The notes beneath the pieces are model-generated. The model was not told the DNA's origin. It did not search any database and worked only from the letters and a program-made list of their open reading frames with translations. Made by a program: the position numbers and the translations under genes. Source: a virus. Taken from it: 64,000 nt of DNA. Positions 26,139 to 34,357 of this stretch are shown here, piece after piece (within the stretch, counting starts at the first letter, position 1; each line of letters starts with the position of its first letter). The stretch is taken from positions 1 to 64,000 of the IMG/VR virus record IMGVR_UViG_3300020190_000012; one strand, given 5' to 3'.

Positions 26139-28867
26139 GCATTCACCGCAGCCTTCATGGCCGTGGCAAATCCGTCAATTATGGCTGGAACGATCTGTTC
26201 CTTGGCCATGGCGGCAACTTGGCTAGATATGCTAGCAACAACACTATCATCAAGACGAAGTTGGCCAGTCGATGCAGACGTACCAGCCACAGACGATGTT
26301 GCTGCAGCAGCAGGAGTTGCCGCAGGAGGCGCGCCTCCCACAGACCCAGCAGCACCCCCGGCTGCTGCAGCCTGATCCATGGCGGCTCCCAATCTGTCTG
26401 CATTTAGGCTTGCAACATCGCCAGTTGCCCTGCCAGCTATCTGTTTGAGATAATCAGTAATTTCAGGTATTTGACTGCTAACCAACTCGTTGGTGTAACT
26501 AGCCATCTCCTGAGACCATTCACCAGCCTGTAAGCCGCCTGCGCCAAAAGTGGATATCCCTGCCCCTCGTCCGTCGGCTGCGCCTGTTCGCAGACTGGTG
26601 GGCATGTCTTTTGCAGTCCTGAGAAGAGTTCCTAGGTTTTTCTCTTGGTCAACAACAATTTCCGCAAATACTCCAGCTCCTTCCATCATGGAGCTCAGGG
26701 CATCTAGATAACCCTCCCTGATCTGCTTGGTCATTTGAAGTTGCTGCTGGATCAGACCGAGACGCTTGGTGTCAGCTTCGTTAAGTTTCTTTTCAGCATC
26801 AGCAGCTGCTGCCTTGTTTGCCGTGATTGCTTTATCTGCCTGTTCTATTTTTGTCTGATCGCCCTTGGCTTGAGCCTCGGCAAGCCTCTGCTCAGCCTCT
26901 GCGGCTTTGTTGACAAAATCTTGCTGCCGCCGAGTGAGTTCTGCCATTTCATTTTCAATAGTTGAGACCTGCTCGCCCATCTTCTGAACGGCAGCGGCAC
27001 GCATCTCAGCACTGGCCCCAATTCCACTCGCCACACTGTCTATCATGGATAGTTGAGCCTCAATCTGAGAAATTTCTGACTGCCTCATGTCAGATTCAGC
27101 CTTGAACCTAGCAATGCTAGCCTCCAAAATCTTCGTGTTGTTGCCCGTCATAGTTTTAGTGACATCATTAGATGCGCTTATTTGTTTTTCACGCGCCTCC
27201 TCAGTCATTTTCTCAACCTGATCATAATTACCATCCCTGATGGCATCTGCAGTCGCCTGCGCATCCTTTTTGGCAGCATCTAGCTGCTTCTGCAATTCGG
27301 CTCTCTTATCTTCATCATTTTCAGCATCAATCAGCTTTTTGGCTTCGGCGGCCTGTGCCTCATATCCGGACAAAAGTTCTTGTGCGGCTTTTTCTCGCTC
27401 TGCAGGATTTATATTTTTCGATGCTTGCACCCCCCTCTGTATCAATTCAAATCTTGTTGTTTCTATTTCCAAGATCGCCTGCTTGCTCTTCAACTCCCTA
27501 TCCATGCTTTCTTTCATCTGCGCAACAAACGCAGAATCATTGGCGGACTGATCTCCTATGTCTGCACCTGTTCCAGCAATTTTTCCGAGCATCTCTGCCT
27601 GCAAAGTGTATGCTTCATTTATTGCAGCAACAACACTGCCATGCACTTTTGCCTGCTCCGTAAGTTGGGTCTGTGCAACCCTCAGGCGGTCCATAGTCTG
27701 AAGTCGCAACGAATCAATAACCTTACCAGCCAAATTGGCTGTATTACCATCTTCCATCGCTTTGGCGATGGCGTTCTCCATTTTTTCTTGAGCTTGTTTC
27801 GACTTTACCCTGCCACTTTCCATGTTCTTGAGTGCATCAGCAACCTCTGTTTGCTGAAGCATAAATTCCAAAATAGCCTCAGCCTCTGCCCCGCCTTCCG
27901 ATGCAGCCTTCATCATTTCGGCCTTCGCCTGTTCGAGATTCATACCCTTGGCAAATAATTGTTCAAAAGAGGCAATCGTATCTGAGCTCAATTCCTTTCT
28001 GAATGTGGTTGCATCTTCCGTGTCGGCACCCAGGTCTCCAACATTCTCATACTTACGATCTGTCATCTTTTTCATCATCTCAGCAGTGGCCGCAGCGGGG
28101 GCCACGGTGAGACCCTTTACTAGTTCTTGAACCTCTGGGAGGTTTCCTATCATGGAATACATGATCTTGCTTTCATTAGCAAGAACATTGCTGGCGGCTG
28201 TTGCAGTTTGAGCAAGAGCAATACGCCCCTTGGACTGCTCGTTCAATACATCAGTGGTTCTCATTATGGTGGCAAGCTCATCTCTGCTGATCTTTCCCAT
28301 CGCATACATCATTTCGGCATTTGCCTTTGTGACTTGAGATTGCCTCGTGAGCGAATCACTCAATTTACCAACATCGGCAGAACCAGCAAGTTGAGCAGCC
28401 CTCAACTTTTCAGCGGCATCAACCAACAACAACTGATCTTCATATGCTGCGTAAGCCTTCTGGCTCAACCCTTCGAGCCTGCCAACATACCCCTTTATGG
28501 CCTCTGAAGTCATGCCAAAACGATCACCAGCAAACTGCACCACAGCAGCCATCTTTTCCTGTCCAGTGATTGCCAGAGGCATCTTCATGGCAAGATCCTG
28601 CTGCAATGTCAACATATCTTCGTATGGAAGAGAGAATTGACGAGAAAGATTGGCAGTACTCGCTGCAATTCCGTCGGCAGTCTTGCCATATAAGGAAAGA
28701 CTGCGCTCAGCAGCCACAAGGCTAACATTTATCTTGTTCCCGAACTCTAGTAAATTTGACATGGAAAGCCCAAGGCCTCCCATGCTCTCAATGGCATTAT
28801 TAACTGCCACGCCCATATTGGCTAGAGAGCCAGTTAAGCCTGTGATTTTGTCTACAATATCAGCCAA
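26135..28867 (-). CDS. Tape measure protein
   Basis: 910 residues. The only plausible start is the TTG at 28867: a TAG lies ten codons upstream in frame and no ATG intervenes before residue 18. The sequence is strongly helical and Ala/Glu/Lys-rich with long coiled-coil stretches, notably 440-740 (QAAEAKKLIDAENDEDKRAE, AEQRLAEAQAKGDQTKIEQ). Gly/Ala-rich segments at the N-terminus (GGLGLSMSNLLEFG) and C-terminus (AAAGGAAGSVGGAPPAATPA) are typical of tape measures that thread the tail tube. It lies directly after the tail chaperone genes and before the distal-tail gene, the canonical order. At about 0.15 nm per residue the tail would be near 135 nm (inference). Confidence 0.88.
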   Translation of the reverse strand: MADIVDKITGLTGSLANMGVAVNNAIESMGGLGLSMSNLLEFGNKINVSLVAAERSLSLYGKTADGIAASTANLSRQFSLPYEDMLTLQQDLAMKMPLAITGQEKMAAVVQFAGDRFGMTSEAIKGYVGRLEGLSQKAYAAYEDQLLLVDAAEKLRAAQLAGSADVGKLSDSLTRQSQVTKANAEMMYAMGKISRDELATIMRTTDVLNEQSKGRIALAQTATAASNVLANESKIMYSMIGNLPEVQELVKGLTVAPAAATAEMMKKMTDRKYENVGDLGADTEDATTFRKELSSDTIASFEQLFAKGMNLEQAKAEMMKAASEGGAEAEAILEFMLQQTEVADALKNMESGRVKSKQAQEKMENAIAKAMEDGNTANLAGKVIDSLRLQTMDRLRVAQTQLTEQAKVHGSVVAAINEAYTLQAEMLGKIAGTGADIGDQSANDSAFVAQMKESMDRELKSKQAILEIETTRFELIQRGVQASKNINPAEREKAAQELLSGYEAQAAEAKKLIDAENDEDKRAELQKQLDAAKKDAQATADAIRDGNYDQVEKMTEEAREKQISASNDVTKTMTGNNTKILEASIARFKAESDMRQSEISQIEAQLSMIDSVASGIGASAEMRAAAVQKMGEQVSTIENEMAELTRRQQDFVNKAAEAEQRLAEAQAKGDQTKIEQADKAITANKAAAADAEKKLNEADTKRLGLIQQQLQMTKQIREGYLDALSSMMEGAGVFAEIVVDQEKNLGTLLRTAKDMPTSLRTGAADGRGAGISTFGAGGLQAGEWSQEMASYTNELVSSQIPEITDYLKQIAGRATGDVASLNADRLGAAMDQAAAAGGAAGSVGGAPPAATPAAAATSSVAGTSASTGQLRLDDSVVASISSQVAAMAKEQIVPAIIDGFATAMKAAVNA

Positions 28868-28910
28868 GACAGAGTCCGCCTCTCTGTCTATTTTCTAGCA
28901 CAAGGCAGAC

Positions 28911-29291
28911 TCACCTCTCCGAGACGAGAGAGATGAGGAACATAGCAGCGTCTTCGGAAAGGCTGCCTATCTTTTCCTCGTTGCAGGGTATTGCTTTGCT
29001 CTCTGAGTCTGTGAATGACCAGCCTATCATCATATTTTTGAACCTGGCTGATCGGAATGTGATGGGGTCAAAAACAAGTCTTGATCCGTCGTTCCTCATC
29101 GAGGACTCCTGAATCTTCAGAGAAGTGGCGTATGAAATTGGTCGACACATGATGTGATGCTGCTGAAAATTACCTTCGCCCAAGGCTGTGGATGCCTCTT
29201 CCTTGGTTTTGAAGAAGACTACCTTACCTGCCTGAAAACCAACCCAGAAATCAATCTTGAATTCGTCCGACTTTGAGATGAATATTGACAT
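28911..29291 (-). CDS. Small tail-assembly protein between chaperone and tape measure
   Basis: 126 residues. The ATG at 29291 lies two bases before the stop of the frameshifted chaperone and has AAGGA seven bases upstream. It is a mixed alpha/beta protein without motifs I recognise (FWVGFQAGKVVFFKTKEEA, RPISYATSLKIQESS). Position between the G/GT-like chaperone and the tape measure suggests a tail-assembly or tube-related function; this is context only. No membrane segment or signal peptide. Confidence 0.7.
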   Translation of the reverse strand: MSIFISKSDEFKIDFWVGFQAGKVVFFKTKEEASTALGEGNFQQHHIMCRPISYATSLKIQESSMRNDGSRLVFDPITFRSARFKNMMIGWSFTDSESKAIPCNEEKIGSLSEDAAMFLISLVSER

Positions 29292-29292
29292 G

Positions 29293-29520
29293 TCAGATCC
29301 TTGCTCCCATCATCATGCTGAACACCTTTACTATATCGGCATTTTTCAATCTTGCCCCCAACATCGCCATGTTGGAAAAGGCGTAAAAATCTGACACCCT
29401 CAGATTTCTGATATCTTCTATTGTCCATCCATAGTGGTGTGCCATTATGTATTCTCTCAGGCGATCAGTCACGAGCGGGATGTCCTCGTCCCGCCACAGG
29501 TGACCGACCGCCTCTATGGT
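29293..29520 (-). CDS. -1 frameshift extension of the tail assembly chaperone (lambda T-like)
   Basis: An open frame without its own start, entered by slippage at 29520-29526. After the AAA codon at 29520-29522 it is read as ACC ATA GAG ..., giving 75 residues that end at the TGA at 29293. The segment is well-folded in appearance, with two helices (IPLVTDRLREYIMAHHYGW, VSDFYAFSNMAMLGARL) and a hydrophobic end. The full fusion with the zero-frame part would be 212 residues. Lambda GT is made in the same way and recruits tail-tube and tape-measure proteins during tail assembly. The frame is conserved right up to the next gene's ATG, which argues that it is translated. Confidence 0.8.
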   Translation of the reverse strand, partial: TIEAVGHLWRDEDIPLVTDRLREYIMAHHYGWTIEDIRNLRVSDFYAFSNMAMLGARLKNADIVKVFSMMMGARI

Positions 29521-29526
29521 TTTCCC
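29460..29526 (-). promoter_or_regulatory. Programmed -1 ribosomal frameshift signal
   Basis: On the minus strand the heptamer G GGA AAA (29520-29526) lies in the correct zero-frame phase (X XXY YYZ), close to the lambda G/GT site GGGAAAG. The zero-frame stop TAG follows two codons later (29514-29516). Seven bases after the heptamer an 11-bp stem begins: 29502-29512 pairs with 29460-29470 with only two G-U pairs. A second stem, GCGGGA/TCCCGC (29475-29480 with 29489-29494), sits inside its loop. The spacer length is in the optimal range for stimulating -1 slippage. Confidence 0.8.
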
Positions 29527-29930
29527 GGGTCGGGGTCCTCATCTGTAAACATGAATTTTTCATATGCTGACAGCAGGGCATCAAAAACATCAGAATCCAT
29601 CTTTGCAATGTCGCCACTGTCAAATGACCCAGATTTTTCTCCTTCGTGCCAAGAGCCAGAAACCAAGCCGGTCTGTGCCATAAGCGACCTGTAGACCATG
29701 GGGTCAATGACATAGTCTCCCTGTATTGGGTCGAAGCGCCTGGCGCCAGAGACAACCTGAGCGCGCTGACCCCAAGTCACAGTTTTCCATTTGCAAGAAA
29801 CATGCATATGGACATGAGCTCCTGGCTCTTGTCCTTGCCATGAACCGACAAGAGACCACCTCCTGCCCCTCTTTTCACTGCGGACAAAACCGGTACATGT
29901 TGCGAACTCTACGCCAAATGGTCCTGTCAT
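29514..29930 (-). CDS. Tail assembly chaperone, zero-frame product (lambda G-like)
   Basis: 138 residues from the ATG at 29930 to the TAG at 29514. The N-terminal half is beta-rich (HVHMHVSCKWKTVTWGQRA); the C-terminal half is helical and acidic (KMDSDVFDALLSAYEKFMF, then DEDPDPGKP). Like other G-type chaperones it lies between tail tube and tape measure and ends at a slippery sequence that extends it into a second frame. It is expected to keep the tape measure soluble during tail assembly and to be absent from the mature virion. The sequence itself is too divergent to place in a named family by eye; the call rests on position plus the frameshift cassette. Confidence 0.8.
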   Translation of the reverse strand: MTGPFGVEFATCTGFVRSEKRGRRWSLVGSWQGQEPGAHVHMHVSCKWKTVTWGQRAQVVSGARRFDPIQGDYVIDPMVYRSLMAQTGLVSGSWHEGEKSGSFDSGDIAKMDSDVFDALLSAYEKFMFTDEDPDPGKP

Positions 29931-29950
29931 GACCCCATTTTATCGGATGA

Positions 29951-30952
29951 TCAGAGAGGGAATGGGTGTGGCTGGTCTGCAGAACTCCACCCCCCACCAC
30001 CATAATCAGATATTGCAAGATACCTACCGGCATCGGTACCTAGAGAAACAAAATTCATAGGCGTCTTGATAATACCGTTGGTAAGTTCTGTACTGTCCAA
30101 CTGGAAGATACAGCCGAAGAACTTCACGAGCGTTTTTGGTGTTGCCCCAATTTTTGCATTCAACAAAATATTGACATGCGGGATGTTTTGGCCAGGATCA
30201 TCTTCGCGATTTTTTGCCTGATCTGCCAAGGTTTGTGGGCGACCAAAAAATCTTACGGAACCAGAGACCCTTCGCTTCTTGGGCAAAATGTCGTATGGAG
30301 CCAACTGTCCAGCAATGACATACACCTCTTCTGAATTGTTGTCAATGCTGACATCAAGTTGCTCAATCAAATTAAACTCTTTGGGGTCGATGTTCCCATT
30401 AACACCCTCCACCCCTATAGTAACATCGTTATAAGTGATAACACGAAGAGGAGATTCTGCAGATGCAGTATCCAGATTCGGAAGGTTGTCTGCAGCTGTG
30501 GCCGGTCGACGACCCCTGCCTCGAAATGAAGCAGTGCAATCTAGAGTGCCATTCGCAGCTATTGACAAACTTATTTTGTCAACGACCATGTCGTCGTATA
30601 CAAATGTAAAACCACTGTGGTAGTGCACCACTACATCAACTGTTTCTGCAAATTTGCCGTCTGCAGTTCTCCTGCCTGCAGCACGCCACAACTGCGCGAA
30701 GGTGTCAAGGTTTCCACCATTTTCGGCCTTGTCAAGGGTAAATTTCACATCCCCTGACGCCTTGAAATTACCCATCTTGTATCTGGTCATGTCAATACTG
30801 CCGTCGATGTCCTCAACTGGCTCAATTGACTGTTCGCCCTTGATGCTGCAACTCGTTGCACGCAGGATTGCCCCGTTGATGGCCACCACGCCAGGGAATC
30901 CAGCACGAACGGGAAGGTTTTGGTTATCAATCGGATTCTCAAATGATGGCAT
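29951..30952 (-). CDS. Tail tube protein
   Basis: 333 residues. The ATG at 30952 has GAGGTAAAATA upstream. It has the length and beta-sandwich character of major tail tube proteins: NGAILRATSCSIKGEQSIEP at the start, VKFTLDKAENGG, a long central strand set (VVVHYHSGFTFVYDDMVVDK, LSIAANGTLDCTASFRGRG), and a C-terminal tail that may form an accessory domain (ISDYGGGGWSSADQ). It is encoded just upstream of the chaperone and tape-measure genes, the standard order. No separate sheath gene is seen next to it, so the tail is probably non-contractile. Confidence 0.85.
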   Translation of the reverse strand: MPSFENPIDNQNLPVRAGFPGVVAINGAILRATSCSIKGEQSIEPVEDIDGSIDMTRYKMGNFKASGDVKFTLDKAENGGNLDTFAQLWRAAGRRTADGKFAETVDVVVHYHSGFTFVYDDMVVDKISLSIAANGTLDCTASFRGRGRRPATAADNLPNLDTASAESPLRVITYNDVTIGVEGVNGNIDPKEFNLIEQLDVSIDNNSEEVYVIAGQLAPYDILPKKRRVSGSVRFFGRPQTLADQAKNREDDPGQNIPHVNILLNAKIGATPKTLVKFFGCIFQLDSTELTNGIIKTPMNFVSLGTDAGRYLAISDYGGGGWSSADQPHPFPL

Positions 30953-30999
30953 TATTTTACCTCATCTCGTCGATAATCGCGAGAACAAATTCATCATGT

Positions 31000-31365
31000 T
31001 CACTCAATATTTTCTGCACTGATGGTGAAGCCTAAATTGGCGCTCATCTGCGCAAAAACTGGGTCAACCTGAATGTCTCCTGCGTCCAAGAAACTGTCAA
31101 GAGAGGCATTTGTCCTGCGCAACACATGATTGTTTAGGGCTGCCACGGCAGAATTAAGCGTCGAGGTTGACTGCGTGCTAGCGGTGACTGCTTCATAGCT
31201 GTTAAAGAAAGGAGACAACAGGTCAATTGACGGCTGGACCGAGTCAAACAGCGCAATCTCGTACACAGCGCTATACACGGAATCCTTGGCCAGCAACAAG
31301 GTTGCCTTACACTGTGCAATATAGTCCGAAAGATTCTTGTATTCTGCTGCTGAAATTACTGCCAT
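31000..31365 (-). CDS. Small helical tail or neck protein
   Basis: 121 residues. The ATG at 31365 has an excellent ribosome site (GGAGGAGCAA ATG). Mostly helical (EYKNLSDYIAQCKATLLLAK, STSTLNSAVAALNNHVLRR) with an acidic C-terminus. It lies between the glycosyltransferase-like gene and the tail tube gene. It is probably a tail-completion or tube-associated protein, but no family was recognised and the role is inferred from place only. Confidence 0.7.
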   Translation of the reverse strand: MAVISAAEYKNLSDYIAQCKATLLLAKDSVYSAVYEIALFDSVQPSIDLLSPFFNSYEAVTASTQSTSTLNSAVAALNNHVLRRTNASLDSFLDAGDIQVDPVFAQMSANLGFTISAENIE

Positions 31366-31381
31366 TTGCTCCTCCGATAGT

Positions 31382-32467
31382 TCATAATGGTGTTACACTT
31401 TCTACATCAAGTTTCCTTGCTTCCCTTCTCGAGATTAGTGGCATCAATTTAATAAAAATATCTAGGTGGCTAGGAGTGTCATTCAAATCACAAGGTCGCG
31501 AAGGTTCTGATAGGGACGACAGGGTCACTAGAGTCTCTGCAAGGGCCCCTGGGACAGGTATGTGAAGCAGTTTGCCTGATGCAGACATAAACGGGGTAGA
31601 TGGCAGGAGATGACTACATCCAATGGCTCGGAAAATAGGGCAGTCGGTCACCACTGAGTCAACCCCGAACCTTACAGCCTCAACAACAGAAACCGCAGAA
31701 GACGGACAGAGGACAGGAAAAACCGCCGCCCAAGCTCCGGCAAGCGTCTGCGCGTACAGGAGGTCGTCAACCCCATATTCCACAGAGGAGGCCGCCCAAG
31801 CCTGCCTAGAGCCTGCTGGAAGCACCCCTCTGCCTAGGTCAAAGTCGCCTGGGTCGGCTCCGTTTGTCCCGATAACGAGCTCCCATCCGCTTTCATACAG
31901 ACCAGACTTCTCCCATTCCGACAGAAGGTATGAAAAATTGTTAGACTCAAAGTTTCTCATGGGGGCAAAAAAATACTTGCCCCTCTTGATTTCTTGAACA
32001 TTTTGCAAAAACAGAGCAGTAAACGGTGTGGAAACTTGAATATTTTTAACACCAGATCGAACAGCCTGATTTGCTGCCACCATACTACAAGCTATGACGG
32101 CATCAGCCAAAAGACACGACTCATAGGGTCGATCAACATATCTTTCGCAGTCGTTCAAGATGTGCAGCCATCCAAAATCGTGTATACCAACAACCCGACA
32201 GGCAGCAACATGGGCGGCATCTGCATCATCTCCAAAGGAGATAACCAAATCTGGCTTCGCTGATTCACAAAATACGCCAAAATTAACTGCGGCTGCAACC
32301 CCCCTAGGCAGTGGCAAGCACCTTGGGATGCCTGAGTCAGTAGAAAGGTCAAAAAACACTCCGATGTGTTCTGGAAAAGATTTTTGAATATGTCGCCATA
32401 TGACATCGCCAATCCTTGAATTGGCGGTCAACAGGTGGGGGCTGCACCCTGTGACTGCAATAATCAT
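31382..32467 (-). CDS. Divergent GT-B glycosyltransferase-like protein
   Basis: 361 residues from the ATG at 32467, which overlaps the upstream stop (ATGA). The start of the N-terminal Rossmann half is MIIAVTGCSPHLLTANSRIG, followed by PDLVISFGDDADAAHVAA and VVGIHDFGWLHILND. The C-terminal half ends with a pattern typical of GT4-like enzymes: GVDDLLYAQTLAGAWAAVFP, then PSSAVSVVEAVRFGVDSVVT and DCPIFRAIG, where a conserved Glu (VVEAV) corresponds to the second Glu of the EX7E motif and the first is not evident. It could be an active transferase with altered donor binding or a degenerate relative. It lies among head-tail joining and tail genes, so the target is probably a virion protein (inference). 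Confidence 0.6.
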   Translation of the reverse strand: MIIAVTGCSPHLLTANSRIGDVIWRHIQKSFPEHIGVFFDLSTDSGIPRCLPLPRGVAAAVNFGVFCESAKPDLVISFGDDADAAHVAACRVVGIHDFGWLHILNDCERYVDRPYESCLLADAVIACSMVAANQAVRSGVKNIQVSTPFTALFLQNVQEIKRGKYFFAPMRNFESNNFSYLLSEWEKSGLYESGWELVIGTNGADPGDFDLGRGVLPAGSRQAWAASSVEYGVDDLLYAQTLAGAWAAVFPVLCPSSAVSVVEAVRFGVDSVVTDCPIFRAIGCSHLLPSTPFMSASGKLLHIPVPGALAETLVTLSSLSEPSRPCDLNDTPSHLDIFIKLMPLISRREARKLDVESVTPL

Positions 32468-33372
32468 CCTGGCGGTTGCCTCCAAGAATCACCAAATCCA
32501 TATGGGTGGTGATTCTGAGCTTCGGTTGCACTCCAACTGATCCTGGCAGCCTTCAACAACGTGCCCTTATGGACGAAGCCATAATCTATGCTTTTTGGCC
32601 AGCACTTGTACAAGAATCGTTCAACGAGAATGACTTTAGGATCATTTGCCACGAGATACTCGTTTTTTGCTGGCTCAGATAACCTGATCACCTGACCGTC
32701 AACAACCTCAGCCACATGGCAATCTTCAGATATGAATACACTGTCTAGCAAGATGAACTGACCCGCAGTAATACCGTCTGTATCTGAAAGTCTCACAAAA
32801 ACATCACCCTGCTCGATATTCGATAAGACTGACACGTATCCCTTATCGCCTGCAATTGCAACAGGGTTCTTCTTGAGACCAGTTTCTACGATGTTGGCAA
32901 GATGCATTAGATACTCGTAGCCCTCCTCCTGTGTTGCATCTGCAACATAACAAGTGATGTCAACCTCGTATGTTTCGTTGCTGACCTCCAAGCCAATCCA
33001 CTCAGAATTCTTGCTCTTACCATTTATTGTTATTGCAGGATATTTTATGATGTTGTCTGGATCTCCAAGATATATGCCCTGAACAAATTGCCCCTTGACA
33101 GCCTTTCGCAAATTGCAACTCCCAACGTTCCAATCAGAAAACCTGACCCCCTCTTGAAGAACTACATGCGTCTCATCGGGAACCTCCGTAATAACATGCG
33201 GATATTCAAATTCAGTACCATCGGTGATCAGTACATCATCTCCGACTTTAAAGCGATTAGAGGTTCTCAGTGTCAAAACACGGTCACCAACAGCGATGGG
33301 TTCAGTTATTGGGGATTCAGAACTGACCCATCTGTGTATGATTTGCCGAAGACTAGTGAGAACCTTATACAT
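32464..33372 (-). CDS. Tail terminator/neck protein with two inserted beta modules
   Basis: 302 residues from the ATG at 33372, which overlaps the upstream stop as TGATG; a TTG one codon earlier is less likely. The flanking helix-strand framework (MYKVLTSLRQIIHRWV, YPAITINGKSKNSEWIGLEV, EGYEYLMHLANIVETGLK) is like tail terminator or tail-completion proteins of long-tailed phages. Two stretches (residues about 25-90 and 185-255) share the pattern FxxGDxxxxTDG, then a strand, then VADxxxxVRL, and resemble an inserted domain also present in the next connector at 33632-34357. Placed between the connector genes and the tail tube gene. Confidence 0.65.
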   Translation of the reverse strand: MYKVLTSLRQIIHRWVSSESPITEPIAVGDRVLTLRTSNRFKVGDDVLITDGTEFEYPHVITEVPDETHVVLQEGVRFSDWNVGSCNLRKAVKGQFVQGIYLGDPDNIIKYPAITINGKSKNSEWIGLEVSNETYEVDITCYVADATQEEGYEYLMHLANIVETGLKKNPVAIAGDKGYVSVLSNIEQGDVFVRLSDTDGITAGQFILLDSVFISEDCHVAEVVDGQVIRLSEPAKNEYLVANDPKVILVERFLYKCWPKSIDYGFVHKGTLLKAARISWSATEAQNHHPYGFGDSWRQPPG

Positions 33373-33629
33373 CAAAGTGGATATTTCATTATTTTGTCAA
33401 CAACCCTATCAATCATATCTTCCACAATAGCATTTATCTTGTCCATCTTGACAGCATCTTCGGACGAAGCACTTCTTACTGCAGCATCTTGAGTTGCCTC
33501 TTCTCTTGAAGAGAATATTCTGGTTCCAGCATATATGCGAGATGGAGCGCTCGAAGACTCGGCAGACCCATCTTTTATGGCATTGATCTGCGCCAGAGCC
33601 GAGCTCACAATGTCTCCAATTGCTTCCAT
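33372..33629 (-). CDS. Small helical head-tail joining protein
   Basis: 85 residues from the ATG at 33629 (MEAIGDIVSSALAQINAIKDG); a GTG two codons earlier (33635) overlaps the upstream stop and is an alternative start. No strong ribosome site is visible, so translation is probably coupled. It is almost entirely helical with a Ser/Ala-rich centre and a basic/hydrophobic end (IVEDMIDRVVDKIMKYPL). Located between two connector proteins. No named family recognised; likely a neck or connector subunit. Confidence 0.65.
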   Translation of the reverse strand: MEAIGDIVSSALAQINAIKDGSAESSSAPSRIYAGTRIFSSREEATQDAAVRSASSEDAVKMDKINAIVEDMIDRVVDKIMKYPL

Positions 33630-33631
33630 GA

Positions 33632-34357
33632 TCACATATCTGGAATGTCTCTAGTCGAATCCTGATCAGTATTGGGTAGTGAATATCTGCCCAAAAGCGT
33701 AGGATTGGCAAATCTACTTGAGATTCTGGTCTGACCATGAAGAATAGTTCTTCCGTTCAATATGTTCATCAACATGACGCGTGCCTGATTTCTCAACCCC
33801 TTGCCATACTCGTTCTTCTCTGTGCCGCTCATGGCAGAGAAATGTCTGTCAAACAGGCTGGCAACACAAAGACGCGCTGATGCTCCCGGGACTGGGTCGG
33901 GGAATTTTACTCGCAGCAATCGTGATTCTGCTGCCGCAAAATCAACCAAGAAAGGGTCATTAACGATAAGGGTTGTACCGTTCGCAATATTAGCAACTGT
34001 CCTTCTCTCATTTAGAAAACCGTTTGTCAGAACAATTATATCACCCGGTACGAATACATTTGCATTGGGGCTCATGATGACGATATCTGTGTTGTATGGA
34101 TCAATATCCACCACGAGTTCAAATTCGACATCACTTATCTCTTTCAGTGGAGTGCTGTACATGGAGCTCAAAATAGAGTTTATGTACTCGTCAGCAAGCG
34201 CGATGTGCTGATCAAGAATCTCATCAGTTATCACATTACCCTTGAGGCTATTGCCAAAATTTATGAGACTACCTTTCTGTGTGAGCGTTGGATCTGTCGC
34301 GGTCGTAAAAGACTGGGCAAAAACACGCTTGCAGAGATCTCTCGTTGCGTATCCCAT
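33632..34357 (-). CDS. Head-tail connector (adaptor) with an inserted beta module
   Basis: 241 residues, ATG at 34357. The helical ends (ATRDLCKRVFAQSFTTATD, DEILDQHIALADEYINSIL, then EKNEYGKGLRNQARVMLMNI) match the pattern of HK97 gp6-like connector proteins, which form a ring below the portal. Between residues about 85 and 155 an extra beta-rich insertion is present (DIVIMSPNANVFVPGDIIVL, LNERRTVANIANGTTLIVND) that is not part of small connectors and resembles two stretches in the next gene. Starts at the TGATG junction with the actin-like gene. Confidence 0.7.
   Translation of the reverse strand: MGYATRDLCKRVFAQSFTTATDPTLTQKGSLINFGNSLKGNVITDEILDQHIALADEYINSILSSMYSTPLKEISDVEFELVVDIDPYNTDIVIMSPNANVFVPGDIIVLTNGFLNERRTVANIANGTTLIVNDPFLVDFAAAESRLLRVKFPDPVPGASARLCVASLFDRHFSAMSGTEKNEYGKGLRNQARVMLMNILNGRTILHGQTRISSRFANPTLLGRYSLPNTDQDSTRDIPDM

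Noticed and set aside
27380-27958. 192-codon plus-strand open frame
   Set aside because: Antisense to the Ala/Glu-rich tape measure, where the codon bias opens the reverse frames; Cys/Leu/Ser-rich product is a shadow.
29219-29428. 69-codon minus-strand frame between chaperone and tape measure
   Set aside because: Overlaps the well-supported -1 extension and the next gene; composition is shadow-like.
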